Numbered from the stretch's first letter, positions 24,996 to 33,945 are shown. The stretch: 58,541 nt of DNA from MGIIa-L3 sp11892u (GCA_965659685.1 CBFHXB010000014.1:1-58541); one strand, 5' to 3'. Notes: generated by a model not told the origin, from the letters alone. Translations and numbers: made by a program.

Positions 24996-25439
24996 TCAGG
25001 AGGCGCGGATCCAGGGGACGTCTCGGCCCTTCACGGCCCAGAACATGGCGTGGATCTCCTCGACCGCATCCATGAGTTCCTGAGCGTGAACTGCGGAAAC
25101 TTCGACCTTGCAAGCCGAGCAGAGCTTGGCGGCCTTCCAGAAGACGGTGTGCAGGTCAGGGTTGGCCTCAAGGTGCTGGGGCTTGAAGAAGTCCGTCCAA
25201 AGCACCAGCAATTCCTTCTTGCACTTCTGGGCTTCTTCTTCCTTGATGGCCGCGTAGCGGGACATGGTGTTGAGGTAGGACGCCATGGCTGCAGCATCGG
25301 AGGTGTCCGGGCAGCTGTGGCCGAGCATCTTGTTGGTCATCGATTGAACGGCTTCGGCGGCCACGCGGGCGCTGGCAGGGTCGTACACGCCGCAGGGTCC
25401 GTCACAGTGGGCTTCGGCCTCGATCAGAGGGGTCGTCAT
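24996..25439 (-). CDS. sodN: Nickel superoxide dismutase precursor
   Basis: A 147-aa precursor that converts superoxide to oxygen and peroxide. The nickel hook is HCDGPCGVYDP at residues 11-21. After removal of a 10-residue propeptide (MTTPLIEAEA), His becomes residue 1 and ligands Cys2 and Cys6 are in place. The rest is the helical-bundle core, with EAVQSMTNKM and YLNTMSRYAAIKEEEAQKCKKEL near the middle. The LWTDFF and CKVEVSAVHAQELMDAVEEIHAMFWAVK segments toward the C-terminus are typical of the family. ATG 25439 is chosen because it leaves a propeptide of the expected short length. A TATA-like TTGATAGG is about 27 nt upstream. Extra cysteines (CSAC) are present near residue 109. Confidence 0.93.
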   Translation of the reverse strand: MTTPLIEAEAHCDGPCGVYDPASARVAAEAVQSMTNKMLGHSCPDTSDAAAMASYLNTMSRYAAIKEEEAQKCKKELLVLWTDFFKPQHLEANPDLHTVFWKAAKLCSACKVEVSAVHAQELMDAVEEIHAMFWAVKGRDVPWIRAS

Positions 25440-25460
25440 GGTGCAGATGATTCGCCACCG

Positions 25461-25470
25461 CCCTATCAAC
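25461..25470 (-). promoter_or_regulatory. TATA-like box for sodN-sodX
   Basis: GTTGATAGGG on the minus strand is centred about 27 nt before ATG 25439, consistent with a leaderless transcript. The same TTGATA core occurs before the surface-protein gene at 19531. Confidence 0.45.
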
Positions 25471-25547
25471 CTGTTTCCGGTCGTCGGCACCCGCAACACC
25501 TCGGTCGCAAGGGCTAAGTGAGCCGCGTCCAGCGGAGTGGTGCACAA

Positions 25548-25620
25548 GGGCGTGTAGATCAGTTGGAAGATCGCTTCGTTCGCAACGAAGAGGCCGCGAG
25601 TTCAAATCTCGCCACGTCCA
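25548..25620 (+). tRNA. tRNA-Ala (anticodon CGC)
   Basis: A full 73-nt cloverleaf. Acceptor arms GGGCGTG (25548-25554) and CACGTCC (25613-25619) pair with a G3-U70 wobble, the classic alanine identity element, and the discriminator is A25620. The D-stem is GATC/GATC. The anticodon stem CTTCG/CGAAG encloses the loop TTCGCAA with anticodon CGC. The T-arm GCGAG-TTCAAAT-CTCGC is standard. There is no intron, and the CCA end is not encoded (TTTC follows). It reads codon GCG, which should be common in this GC-rich genome. Confidence 0.95.
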
Positions 25621-25707
25621 TTTCACCGATTTTCACCACGACGCTCTTGCTCATCGGTGTAGCGACGGTGCCGGCATGCGCCCCTGTCCACGCGTAGCGC
25701 CACGGTC

Positions 25708-26688
25708 TCAATCGCCGTCCACTATGCCGTTCGCCTGGTCCGCATTTGAAAATCGGCTGATGAAATCCCATACGATTTGTACGGTATCGACGTTCGTTGG
25801 GTTGTCAACGTCGCTGTTGGTGTAGGGGACGTGGTGGGCATAATTGAGGGTCACCAGTTTCACTTCGGTCCCAGCGTCACAATCGTCGTACCCCATGATG
25901 GAGTAATCGGCGTACTGCTCGAACATCTTCGGGAGGTTTCCGTTTCCGACACATCCGTTCATGTTGCCCCAATCCATGATGTTCTGAATGGCGCCTTCTT
26001 CTCCGCTCAGCGAGCCGTCAAAGTACATTGACGAGGAGTAGGACGTACCGTAGGGAATCACCGCGTCGAGGACGCCGTGAACTTCGATCAGGGAGACTGG
26101 AGAGTACGACGGGTGTGGGTCCTCAAGGAGGTACAGCGCCATGCAACCAGCGGCAGCCAGGGTGCTGCTTGCCTCGTTGGCGAGTTTGTGGGTCATCGCG
26201 CAACCGTTGGAATGACCTGTCGAGTAAATCCTCGACGCGTCAATGGAATGGTTGGCTTGTACTGCTTCGATGGCGGAGAGAATGAATCCAACGTCGTTGA
26301 TGCCGCTGTCTTTTGCTTCGCCGCAACACCACCCTGCATTCCAAGAATTCTCTATGCCCTGGGGATACATCACCACCACGTTGTGCGCCTCGGCAATGGC
26401 ATCGAATTGTGAATAATTGTACAATTCGCTGTTCGTGCCCCCAAATCCATGCAGATTGACCAACAACGGGTGTTGGACCTGACGATCGTATCCACTCGGG
26501 ATGTGGGTGAACCAACACCGTTCGAGGCCATCAAACTCCATGCATTCGTCGATCAACGCCGGCGTCTCGGGTGCAACGTCATCCGGCTCAACCGTTGGTT
26601 CAGCGTTTGAGTCCATGTCGGAAATGCAACCGCTCATCGCCATGGTGAGGAGCATAAGGCAGCAGAGCTTGGCCACGTTCCTCTGCAC
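25708..26688 (-). CDS. Secreted lipoprotein esterase (PHB depolymerase/feruloyl-esterase-like alpha/beta hydrolase)
   Basis: A 326-aa exported hydrolase. It begins with a lipoprotein signal (lipobox MSGC, Cys21) and an acidic linker. The catalytic domain has LLVNLHGFGG (oxyanion region, ~75-84), VVVMYPQGIENSWNAGWCCG (104-123), and the nucleophile elbow GHSNG with Ser160. SLIEVHGVLDAVIPY supplies the probable Asp, and NYAHHVPY the His near the C-terminus. This set matches LpqC/poly(3-hydroxybutyrate) depolymerase-type esterases. The start is GTG 26688, with a TATA-like CCTTATTGCC about 26 nt upstream. The gene is visibly more AT-rich than its neighbours, which may reflect transfer. It probably degrades an external polymer ester; the substrate is unknown. 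Confidence 0.82.
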   Translation of the reverse strand: MQRNVAKLCCLMLLTMAMSGCISDMDSNAEPTVEPDDVAPETPALIDECMEFDGLERCWFTHIPSGYDRQVQHPLLVNLHGFGGTNSELYNYSQFDAIAEAHNVVVMYPQGIENSWNAGWCCGEAKDSGINDVGFILSAIEAVQANHSIDASRIYSTGHSNGCAMTHKLANEASSTLAAAGCMALYLLEDPHPSYSPVSLIEVHGVLDAVIPYGTSYSSSMYFDGSLSGEEGAIQNIMDWGNMNGCVGNGNLPKMFEQYADYSIMGYDDCDAGTEVKLVTLNYAHHVPYTNSDVDNPTNVDTVQIVWDFISRFSNADQANGIVDGD

Positions 26689-26708
26689 ATGACAGGGTCA
26701 AATTCTGT

Positions 26709-26718
26709 GGCAATAAGG
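26709..26718 (-). promoter_or_regulatory. TATA-like box for the esterase gene
   Basis: CCTTATTGCC on the minus strand is centred about 26 nt before GTG 26688. It supports this GTG as a leaderless start rather than the out-of-frame ATG beside it. Nothing else was recognised in the 144-bp divergent gap. Confidence 0.4.
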
Positions 26719-26832
26719 CTAACTCCGTTCTTGAGCGCCTCCCTGCTGCGGGATGAAATGGAAACCGTGCTCTCTGGGACGAAGCGGTGACCTCAAGGCC
26801 CACGGGCAGCCGACTGGACGCGAGGTGCGGAC

Positions 26833-29800
26833 ATGACGACGGTGTTCGATGCGCTGCACCCTTCCCTCCAAACGGCCGTTGAGGAGCGGGGTTGGTCGCC
26901 CACGCCGGTGCAAGACCTGGCGCTTCCGGCCTTGGCCGGGGGCGAGGAAGGCATCGTCGTTGCCCCAACAGGTTCGGGCAAGACCATGGCGGCCGTTTTG
27001 CCCCTGCTTCACCGTTGCCTTGAGGAAGCATGGGACCCTTTGGCCATCCTCTACATCACGCCACTTCGGGCCCTCAACCGTGACGTGGACCGACGCCTCA
27101 TCGACCTCGCAGAATCTGTTGGGCTGCGCGTGGGTTTGCGCCATGGGGATACCTCGCAATCAGAGCGGCAACGGCAGGTAAAGCGGCCACCGCATCTCTT
27201 GGTGACCACCCCCGAGACCTTCCAGTTGATGTTCACCGGGCATCGGCTCAGGGCCTTGCTGCGCAGCGTTCAAGCCGTGGTTGTGGACGAGGTGCACGAC
27301 CTCGCGTCAAGCGAGCGCGGCTGGCAACTCTCCGTCGGATTGTCGAGGTTGGATCACATGTGCGGGCGGCGCGTCCAACGCATCGGCCTGTCGGCGACCG
27401 TGGGAAACCCTGCGGACGTGGCCGAATGGCTCGCACCCGGGCGGGGCAAGGCGATGGTGGCGGTGGCCCCTCGCGAAACAGAACTGACCGTGGAATCTGA
27501 GCCTCCTGAGCCCCAAGACGAGATTGGAGCGGTCGAGCAAGCGCTTTCCACCCGCGCGCACGCCACCTTCCGTCGGTTGATTCGCCAGGTCGAAGCGACC
27601 CCTCAAACCCTCGTGTTCGTCAACAGCAGGTCCGACGCAGAAACGGTCGGACAACGCCTCCAACAAATGGCGCCGCACCTCAACATCGGCGTGCACCACG
27701 GAAGCCTGGCCCAAGACACGCGGCAAGCGATGGAAGACGACCTGCGCTCAGGCGACCTCGATGCGCTTGTCTGCACGTCAAGTTTGGAATTGGGCATCGA
27801 CGTCGGAAGCGTCCAACGTGTCATTCAGGTGAATTCACCCCGGTCCGTGGATCGGATGCTCCAGCGTGTCGGCCGTGCCGACCACCGCCTCGGTGGCCTT
27901 GGGCGTGGGCACCTCTTGGTGTGGGACGTGGACGAATTAAGCGAGGCAGCGGTCACTGCGCGGCGTGCGATGGAAGCGGCCATCGAGCCGGTAACGTGGC
28001 GGATGAAGCCGTGGAGCATCGCGGCCAATCAACTGGTGCTGATGGCGCATGCCCACAAAGCGGTCCCCTTGCACGAAGCGACGGCGATTTTTGCGGACGT
28101 CCCGCAATTCCCCGACTGGTCCCAAGAAGACACCCTGAACGTCCTGCGGGTCTTGGAGGACGGTTGGCTTGTGCGCGTGGTCGAGGACCCGACCAAAGTG
28201 CCTTGGTGGCGCTGGCCGGCTCCGGTTTGGGCTGAATCTGCCGCCTTGCTCGCCGCCAAACAGCAGGCCGTTCCAGAGCGCCCGGAGTGGAACACTCCGG
28301 ACGAAGACCTCCCCAAGGACGTGCTTGCCCTGCAAGCACCGGTGCCAAAACGCTACGCAAAAGGCTGGTACGGTACCGCCGGGCGAACCCGGACTTGGGT
28401 CAGCAATCACCTCTCGATGATCCCCGACAAACACGCCTATCGCGTTCGTGATGCCGTGACCCGTCGGGCCATCGGTTCGGTGGACGAAGCATTCGTCTTG
28501 ACCCTCAACGACAGCGGTGAGGAGGACGACGGGAGGATCGCGCGCTTCGTCATGGCCGGCATGACGTGGCGGATCGTGGACGCGGACCCTGAGCAAAGCG
28601 AACTCCTCGTCATTCCGACCAAGGACGTCGCGCAAGCCCCGACGTGGTTGGGTGAATTGCCGCCGGTGCCCGAGGACGTCGGCCGGGACATCGGCCGGTT
28701 GCGTCGCGCGGTGGCGGCTGACCTCAATTTGCCCTTGCCTGCGCACGAATCAACCTCTGCCCTCGACGTGTTGGGGCTGGGACAAGACGGTCCAGATTTG
28801 GCCGCGCATCCGATCGACGCCACCTGCCGGAGTCTGCTTGCTGAAGCGGTCATCGCTCACGTGGAAGCCACGGGCGATTTACCGACGGAACGCCGCATGA
28901 CGGTCGAACAGCGCGACGACGCCGTGGTCATCAATTCGTGCCACGGAACCCTCGTCAACGAAGCCCTCGGCCAATTTCTCCTCGCCATGGCGAGCACAAA
29001 GACCGGCTCATGGGGTCGTTTGGTGGTCGAAGCCACCCGCATCTCGATTCAGGCCAGCGGCATCGGTCCACCAGACGTCATCGAGTGGCTGAACGACACG
29101 CCACCCGAAGCCCTCGTTGGGTTGCTTTCGGTCACCCTCCCCAATTCCCGCCAAGTGCGGTGGCGCTTTGCTGAAGTGGCGAAGACCTTCGGTGTGCTGC
29201 GGCACGGTGTTGATCCTCGAAAGATCAACCTACAGGCCCTGATCGGGCGGTACCGCGGCACGGTCGTGATGGAGGAGGTGCTCGGCAAGCTCTTCCACGA
29301 ACGCATGGATGTGGAAGGTGCAGCACACGTGTTGGAAGCCATCCACGCCGGCCACATCACGGTGCATCACACCGCTGCAGGGCGCCTTGGCCTCTCCAAC
29401 CGGGCCCGCAAAGATCTGCTCTTGCCGCAATGGGACAACGAGGCGGTGCGAGAACGCTTGCGTTTGCGGTTGATGAACGAGCGAGCGGCGCTCTGCTGCC
29501 TGAACTGTGGGCAAGTGCGCCGTTTCCGTGTTGCGCGCTATCCTGACATCGCCGACATTGGACGTTGTCGCTCGTGTGGAGGTCGAATGTTGGCGTGTGC
29601 GCGAGAAGGCATGCTTCCAATGCTCGAAGGTTGGGTCAAAAGCGAGGACGAGAAGGACCGAGGTCGGATGGACAAAAACGCGCAAATCGTTGCCAACCGT
29701 GGCATGGAGGCCGTGTTGGCCCTCATGGGTCGAGGCGTCGGTGAAGCAACCGCCCAACGCATCCTCCGGAAAGTCCGACGCGGCGACATGGACCGCCTGC

Positions 29801-29859
29801 TCGAAGCCGTCCACGAGGCTGAAATCGAGTACGCTCGGACGCGGCGATTTTGGTCCTGA
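26833..29859 (+). CDS. lhr: Lhr-type superfamily 2 ATP-dependent helicase
   Basis: A 1008-aa DNA/RNA helicase. Motifs: the Q-like TPVQDLALPAL (24-34), Walker A APTGSGKT (44-51), ITPLRALNRD (74-83), TTPETFQ (124-130), DEVH (151-154) and LSATVG (~185). The second RecA domain has LVFVNSRSDAE, VCTSSLELGIDVG and RMLQRVGRADHR. The winged-helix and Lhr-core C-domain follow. Residues ~887-915 form a zinc finger (CLNC ... CRSC), then a C-terminal helical segment (GVGEATAQRILRKVRRGD). Lhr proteins act in DNA repair at forks. Length is larger than a bare Lhr-core (~850-900) because of the zinc-binding extension. The start is ATG 26833, and the gene is monocistronic. Confidence 0.9.
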   Translation: MTTVFDALHPSLQTAVEERGWSPTPVQDLALPALAGGEEGIVVAPTGSGKTMAAVLPLLHRCLEEAWDPLAILYITPLRALNRDVDRRLIDLAESVGLRVGLRHGDTSQSERQRQVKRPPHLLVTTPETFQLMFTGHRLRALLRSVQAVVVDEVHDLASSERGWQLSVGLSRLDHMCGRRVQRIGLSATVGNPADVAEWLAPGRGKAMVAVAPRETELTVESEPPEPQDEIGAVEQALSTRAHATFRRLIRQVEATPQTLVFVNSRSDAETVGQRLQQMAPHLNIGVHHGSLAQDTRQAMEDDLRSGDLDALVCTSSLELGIDVGSVQRVIQVNSPRSVDRMLQRVGRADHRLGGLGRGHLLVWDVDELSEAAVTARRAMEAAIEPVTWRMKPWSIAANQLVLMAHAHKAVPLHEATAIFADVPQFPDWSQEDTLNVLRVLEDGWLVRVVEDPTKVPWWRWPAPVWAESAALLAAKQQAVPERPEWNTPDEDLPKDVLALQAPVPKRYAKGWYGTAGRTRTWVSNHLSMIPDKHAYRVRDAVTRRAIGSVDEAFVLTLNDSGEEDDGRIARFVMAGMTWRIVDADPEQSELLVIPTKDVAQAPTWLGELPPVPEDVGRDIGRLRRAVAADLNLPLPAHESTSALDVLGLGQDGPDLAAHPIDATCRSLLAEAVIAHVEATGDLPTERRMTVEQRDDAVVINSCHGTLVNEALGQFLLAMASTKTGSWGRLVVEATRISIQASGIGPPDVIEWLNDTPPEALVGLLSVTLPNSRQVRWRFAEVAKTFGVLRHGVDPRKINLQALIGRYRGTVVMEEVLGKLFHERMDVEGAAHVLEAIHAGHITVHHTAAGRLGLSNRARKDLLLPQWDNEAVRERLRLRLMNERAALCCLNCGQVRRFRVARYPDIADIGRCRSCGGRMLACAREGMLPMLEGWVKSEDEKDRGRMDKNAQIVANRGMEAVLALMGRGVGEATAQRILRKVRRGDMDRLLEAVHEAEIEYARTRRFWS

Positions 29860-30330
29860 TCAGGCCCGTGGGTCCTTTGGCCCCTCGGTTCGCTGAAGTT
29901 CCACGCCATGATGTTCGAGGTAACCGACGCCGTTTTCGCCTGCGAAGCCCCCGTCAACGATGACCACGCGCTCGATGCCGGCGTGATGGATCAGTTTGGA
30001 ACACATCATGCACGGTTCCCCGGTGACGATGAGCCAGGCGCCCTTGGTCGAAACACCGTTGGCGGCCGCGTTGCAGATGAGGTTCATCTCGGCGTGATGG
30101 CAACCGATTTCCACCCGCGTGCCGCTGACAACACTTTCTTCGTCGCGCAAACACACTTCGCCTCCGCACAACCGTCCACCGCCCCGTGGGCCGCCGTTGT
30201 ATCCGTCCATCAGGACCACGTTCCGGTCCGGGTCCACGAGCAGGGCACCGAACTGGCGGCGTGGGCAGTTTGAGGCCTTGGACAAGGCGAGGCATTGCTC
30301 GATTCGGATGGCGAGGTGCTTGTCCTTCAC
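29860..30330 (-). CDS. dCMP/cytidine deaminase-like zinc enzyme
   Basis: A 156-aa deaminase of the ComEB/dCMP type. The zinc site is complete: His79-Ala-Glu81 in CHHAEMNLICNAA and the pair Cys107/Cys110 in GEPCMMCSKLIHHAGI. The N-terminal part (SKASNCPRRQFGALLVD) and the nucleotide-contacting YNGGPRG (44-50) fit dCMP deaminases, which feed dUMP to thymidylate synthesis. The start is GTG 30330, the only good start after the folC stop at 30365. A longer frame runs antiparallel through folC and is not credible. It follows folC by 34 bp on the same strand, so folate and thymidylate metabolism may be linked. It converges with lhr, whose stop is adjacent. Confidence 0.85.
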   Translation of the reverse strand: MKDKHLAIRIEQCLALSKASNCPRRQFGALLVDPDRNVVLMDGYNGGPRGGGRLCGGEVCLRDEESVVSGTRVEIGCHHAEMNLICNAAANGVSTKGAWLIVTGEPCMMCSKLIHHAGIERVVIVDGGFAGENGVGYLEHHGVELQRTEGPKDPRA

Positions 30331-30364
30331 GTCGGTCCCCGTTGCCGGGTCGTGTTCGCTGACT

Positions 30365-31648
30365 TCACCCTTGCGAAGGAAGGAGGCTGAGGTCCTCGTC
30401 CGAATCCAATCCAAGTTCGTGCAGGACGTTGCCCGCCAGGTAGAGCGAGCCAAGCACGAGCGTGGGCATCGGTTCTGCACGCATCCGATGAACGGCGTCA
30501 TGCACCGAAGCAAAGCACTCCACGGGGTTGAGGCTTGACCACTGCGCACCGGCCAGGATTCCGGGAGACACACCGGCCATGCGACCACCCTCTGGAGCCA
30601 CCAAGAGGACATGGTCGGGATGGCTCAAGCGGCAACGTTCCAACAACGGAGCCAGCATGGTGTCCAACTCGGATTGTGGTGACGTCCCGAACAACAACCG
30701 CCATGCGCCGGAACCGATGTGGGACTGGAAGGTCCGCCAGAGGCCGGGCAACGACCTTGTGAGGCCCGAAGGGTTGTGGGCGGCATCGATCAGCATGGGA
30801 CCACATCCCGACGCGGTCGAATCGATCCATTGTGATCGGGCCGGCCAACGCATTTGCGATGCCAACTCAGCAAGGCCGGCCGTTGGCCAACCAAGGACGG
30901 TGCAGGCCGCCTCGGCCAACCGTGCGGCTTCTTCTCGAACGTCACATTCAGCGGGGATGGGAACAAGGATGAGTTCGCTTGCGGGCCCTTCGTCATCAAG
31001 GTCGTAGGTCCCCGCACGTTGCGTGGTCTTTCGGGCAGCCTCCAGCACCGCCGCATCCTCTGGGTCACGAAGCACAAGTGGCTTCCCCGGTCGAGCGATG
31101 GCCGCTTTTTCGACCATCACTTCCTCCCGGGTTGTGCCCAAAAGGTCCGCATGTTCGACGCTGATGGACGTGACGATGGAAAGGTCTGCTCGCGTCGCTC
31201 GTGTGGCGTCCAGACGACCACCAAGGCCTGTTTCTTGGACGACGACCTCGGCGCCCACAAGGTCGCACACGACCCATGCAAGCAACAGCGTGGTCTCGAA
31301 GAAGGTCGGCTCGAGTTCGGCGGTCTCTGCACAGGCCTTCACGCGAAGAAGCGCCTCATCGAAGAGTGTGGGGTCCACCGGAATGCCGTTGACGCGGATC
31401 CGTTCTTCGATGCGAGCCACGTGGGGTGAGGTGAACAAAACCGTGGTTTGTTCGTTGGCCTGCGACACAGCAGCAAGGAGGGCACAGACCGTACCTTTGC
31501 CGTTCGATCCGGCCACGTGCATCACCGTCTTTGCCCGGCGGTCGGGGCGCCCCAAGGCATCGAGAAGGCGACGGGTCGTGCTCAGGCCAAGGGCCATCCC
31601 TCGGGTGCGCCGGGCTTCCAACCATGCGCGAGGCTTCGCTCCGTCCAC
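30365..31648 (-). CDS. folC: Folylpolyglutamate synthase/dihydrofolate synthase
   Basis: A 427-aa Mur-ligase family enzyme that adds glutamate to folates with ATP. The P-loop HVAGSNGKGT (44-53), the folate loop LFTSPHVARIEERIRVNG, VVQETGLGGRLDATR, the SVEHADLLGTTREEV segment and the C-terminal DAAHNPSG are all in place. Lengths of ~420-430 are typical. FolC is uncommon in archaea that use methanopterin, so its presence points to tetrahydrofolate-based one-carbon chemistry. The dCMP deaminase-like gene follows by 34 bp. It is divergent from the presenilin-like gene. The start is ATG 31648. Confidence 0.92.
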   Translation of the reverse strand: MDGAKPRAWLEARRTRGMALGLSTTRRLLDALGRPDRRAKTVMHVAGSNGKGTVCALLAAVSQANEQTTVLFTSPHVARIEERIRVNGIPVDPTLFDEALLRVKACAETAELEPTFFETTLLLAWVVCDLVGAEVVVQETGLGGRLDATRATRADLSIVTSISVEHADLLGTTREEVMVEKAAIARPGKPLVLRDPEDAAVLEAARKTTQRAGTYDLDDEGPASELILVPIPAECDVREEAARLAEAACTVLGWPTAGLAELASQMRWPARSQWIDSTASGCGPMLIDAAHNPSGLTRSLPGLWRTFQSHIGSGAWRLLFGTSPQSELDTMLAPLLERCRLSHPDHVLLVAPEGGRMAGVSPGILAGAQWSSLNPVECFASVHDAVHRMRAEPMPTLVLGSLYLAGNVLHELGLDSDEDLSLLPSQG

Positions 31649-31730
31649 GATTGCTTCCTAGGGCGAGGGGTCATCATCATGGCGTTGCTCGCACCGATGC
31701 GGTCAAATGTCCCCGCTTCCACGAAATCAC

Positions 31731-33893
31731 ATGCCATCCACCGAGACCGCGTCCACGGACCGGGGCGAATGGGCGTCCATGCTTGGCATGGCGGCGATGT
31801 TTGTCGGGACCATCCTGCTCGGATTGGTGATTCGCCCGTTCTACGACGCCAATCAACTGCAAGCCTTCGGTGAGTCGGGCTCGACCCAAGTGCGCTACGT
31901 CTTCCTCGAGTTGGTGATGATTTTCATCTTCACAGCAGCCATCCTTTTTCTGGTGCGTATGGGCGCGAAGTGGGTCATCAAATACGGCGTCATGGCGATC
32001 CTTGCGCTGGCCCTGATGTACACCACCGTCCCCCTTGCTCACGTGCTGTTGGTGGACGATCCAGGCGTGTTGCCCTTCGAGACCGAGGACGAATCACGAC
32101 CCAATGGACACATCGTCGCCGATTTTGGTCCGGACCACGCCGTGTTCGTTGAACTCGACTTCAACGACGGCAACTGGACAAACATCGTGACCTCGGTGCA
32201 AGGCGACGATTGGGCCAACGGCACCACGTCATGGACCTCAACGCACCCGCACTCGCCCTCCGACGACACCGCGTTACGCGGGGACCACGTTCGCGCGACG
32301 CATCATCCCGTCGGTGATGCTCAGACGATGACCTTGTACAACGGTGCGTACGTGTGGAGCATCAACGAGGACGGAAGCATGAACGATGTGTTTTCGTGTT
32401 TTGAGGAGGCCCTCGACGAAAACTTCGAACCCATGACCATTGAAATTGTCGGGTGCGCGGGTGCCGTGATGGTCGATGAGGACGTCTACCTCATTGACGC
32501 CATCGACACCCTTTGGCGTTACGTTGCCATCGACGAAGGTGGCGTCACGGTCTATCGGCAACAAGCAGCCTGGCAGTTGCCCGGCGAATTGGACCTGAAC
32601 CGAGGTTTCGTTCACAGTGAACTCCTCGGCCCCGACCACTGGATGGTCGTGAGCGAATCGTACGCGACCGTCCTCGAATTGGAGGAGATTTCTGCAGGAT
32701 TTGACCAACAAGGGAACCCAACGGCCTTGGCGAAGACTGTGATGAGCGTGGACCGTTCAGGCGATCAAGATGACGCCTTCACCACGGCCCATGTGGGCGC
32801 CTCGCCGTGGTTCGACATGGGGGATGCTCCGCAGGAGCGGTTGCTCTGGCTCGGTGACGAGAGCGGTGCTGTGCAGGCGTGGACGTGGAACACCACATGG
32901 GGTGCCGGTGTGGCCGAACCCTTGGAAGAAACCCGTCTTCGTCTGGACGACGTCGGTGGCGCTGTCGTTGATATCGTGGTCAGCGACGTGGACAGCAGTG
33001 GATTGGTGGAAGTGTGGGTGCTCACGGGCGAAGCCCTCAGCATGTACGTCGGCAGTTCCTTGATCGAATATTTCGTGGTTGATGACGTGAACGGAACCAC
33101 CCACCTGGCCGTCATCGCCGGAGACGAATGGCGCATTGCTTTGGTGAACGAAGACGGCATTCAGACCGGCCTCTTCACCAATGACATGTTCCTCCGTGGC
33201 GAGATTGTGTTCGATGCATTGGCTTCCATCATCGGTTTGTCCGTGGCGTTGGTGATGATGATCTTGCTCTACGTTCATTCGGAATGGTACGTGGTCAACA
33301 CCGTAGGCGTTCTCGTTGGGGCAGGCGTGATCACCATGCTTGGCGTCACCTTCGTGCCGCCCTTGGTCATCGTGTTCATGATCGCTGCAGCGGTCTACGA
33401 CGCATGGGCAGTGTACCGCAGCCGACACATGTTGGAATTGGCGGACACGATGATCGGTCTCCGGCTTCCCATCCTGCTGGTCGCGCCGCAGAAGCGCGAC
33501 TACTCCTTCATTCAGGACAGCGAAGGGTACGGCGAAGGCCAGTTCACCGAAGACCGGCCGACGCCAGCCAAGGCACCCGCCTCTTCCGAAGGGTCCAGCA
33601 CCGCCAGCACGGGCGGTCGCGATGCGATGTTCATGGGTCTCGGTGACGTCATTTTCCCCGGTATGCTCGTCCTCTCCGCCGTGCAGTACCTCGGCGGCAC
33701 CGAAGGCCTCCTCGTAGGCCTGACCACCTTGTTGGGTGGCTTGGCCGGCTATGCCTTGCTCATGCGTGCCGTGTCCACCGGACGGGCACAGGCCGGTCTT
33801 CCGCTGTTGAACGGGGGCTCCATCCTCGGATACGTGGTCGGTGGTCTCCTCTTTGTGGGAAGCAGTTTGTTCGCCTTCGGCATCTCCCTCTGA
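31731..33893 (+). CDS. Presenilin-like intramembrane aspartyl protease with ~385-aa extracytoplasmic insert
   Basis: A 720-aa membrane protein with nine predicted helices. Three lie at the N-terminus (~15-37, 52-75, 80-102). A soluble block follows (~105-489) rich in beta strands, Trp and acidic residues, including a repeated pattern such as NGAYVWSINEDGSM and AVQAWTWNTTWG, like a propeller. Six more helices follow. Catalytic motifs of presenilin/signal-peptide-peptidase enzymes are present: YD at 556-557 in AAVYDAWAVY, GLGD at 636-639 in FMGLGDVIFPG, and a PAL-like LPLLNGG near 690. A hydrophilic loop lies between the two Asp helices, as in presenilins. ATG 31731 is chosen; ATG 31707 is possible. 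Family assignment rests on the motif set; the insert is unrecognised. Confidence 0.78.
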   Translation: MPSTETASTDRGEWASMLGMAAMFVGTILLGLVIRPFYDANQLQAFGESGSTQVRYVFLELVMIFIFTAAILFLVRMGAKWVIKYGVMAILALALMYTTVPLAHVLLVDDPGVLPFETEDESRPNGHIVADFGPDHAVFVELDFNDGNWTNIVTSVQGDDWANGTTSWTSTHPHSPSDDTALRGDHVRATHHPVGDAQTMTLYNGAYVWSINEDGSMNDVFSCFEEALDENFEPMTIEIVGCAGAVMVDEDVYLIDAIDTLWRYVAIDEGGVTVYRQQAAWQLPGELDLNRGFVHSELLGPDHWMVVSESYATVLELEEISAGFDQQGNPTALAKTVMSVDRSGDQDDAFTTAHVGASPWFDMGDAPQERLLWLGDESGAVQAWTWNTTWGAGVAEPLEETRLRLDDVGGAVVDIVVSDVDSSGLVEVWVLTGEALSMYVGSSLIEYFVVDDVNGTTHLAVIAGDEWRIALVNEDGIQTGLFTNDMFLRGEIVFDALASIIGLSVALVMMILLYVHSEWYVVNTVGVLVGAGVITMLGVTFVPPLVIVFMIAAAVYDAWAVYRSRHMLELADTMIGLRLPILLVAPQKRDYSFIQDSEGYGEGQFTEDRPTPAKAPASSEGSSTASTGGRDAMFMGLGDVIFPGMLVLSAVQYLGGTEGLLVGLTTLLGGLAGYALLMRAVSTGRAQAGLPLLNGGSILGYVVGGLLFVGSSLFAFGISL

Positions 33894-33945
33894 TGGCGAA
33901 GCCTGATGAGGGCGGGCCTTCGCTCGTCGATTTGGAGGCCTGACC

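Noticed and set aside
25402..25626. A short minus-strand frame over the tRNA gene
   Set aside because: The region forms a perfect tRNA-Ala cloverleaf; the peptide is a common spurious frame over tRNA genes.
30331..30612. N-terminal extension of the dCMP deaminase-like protein
   Set aside because: It lies antisense-free but in another frame of folC, has no homology, and the deaminase fold is complete from GTG 30330.
33894..33945. Imperfect inverted repeat GCGAAGCC/GGCCTTCGC before serS as a T-box-like regulator
   Set aside because: It is short and bulged, with no T-box or riboswitch features; archaea do not use T-boxes.
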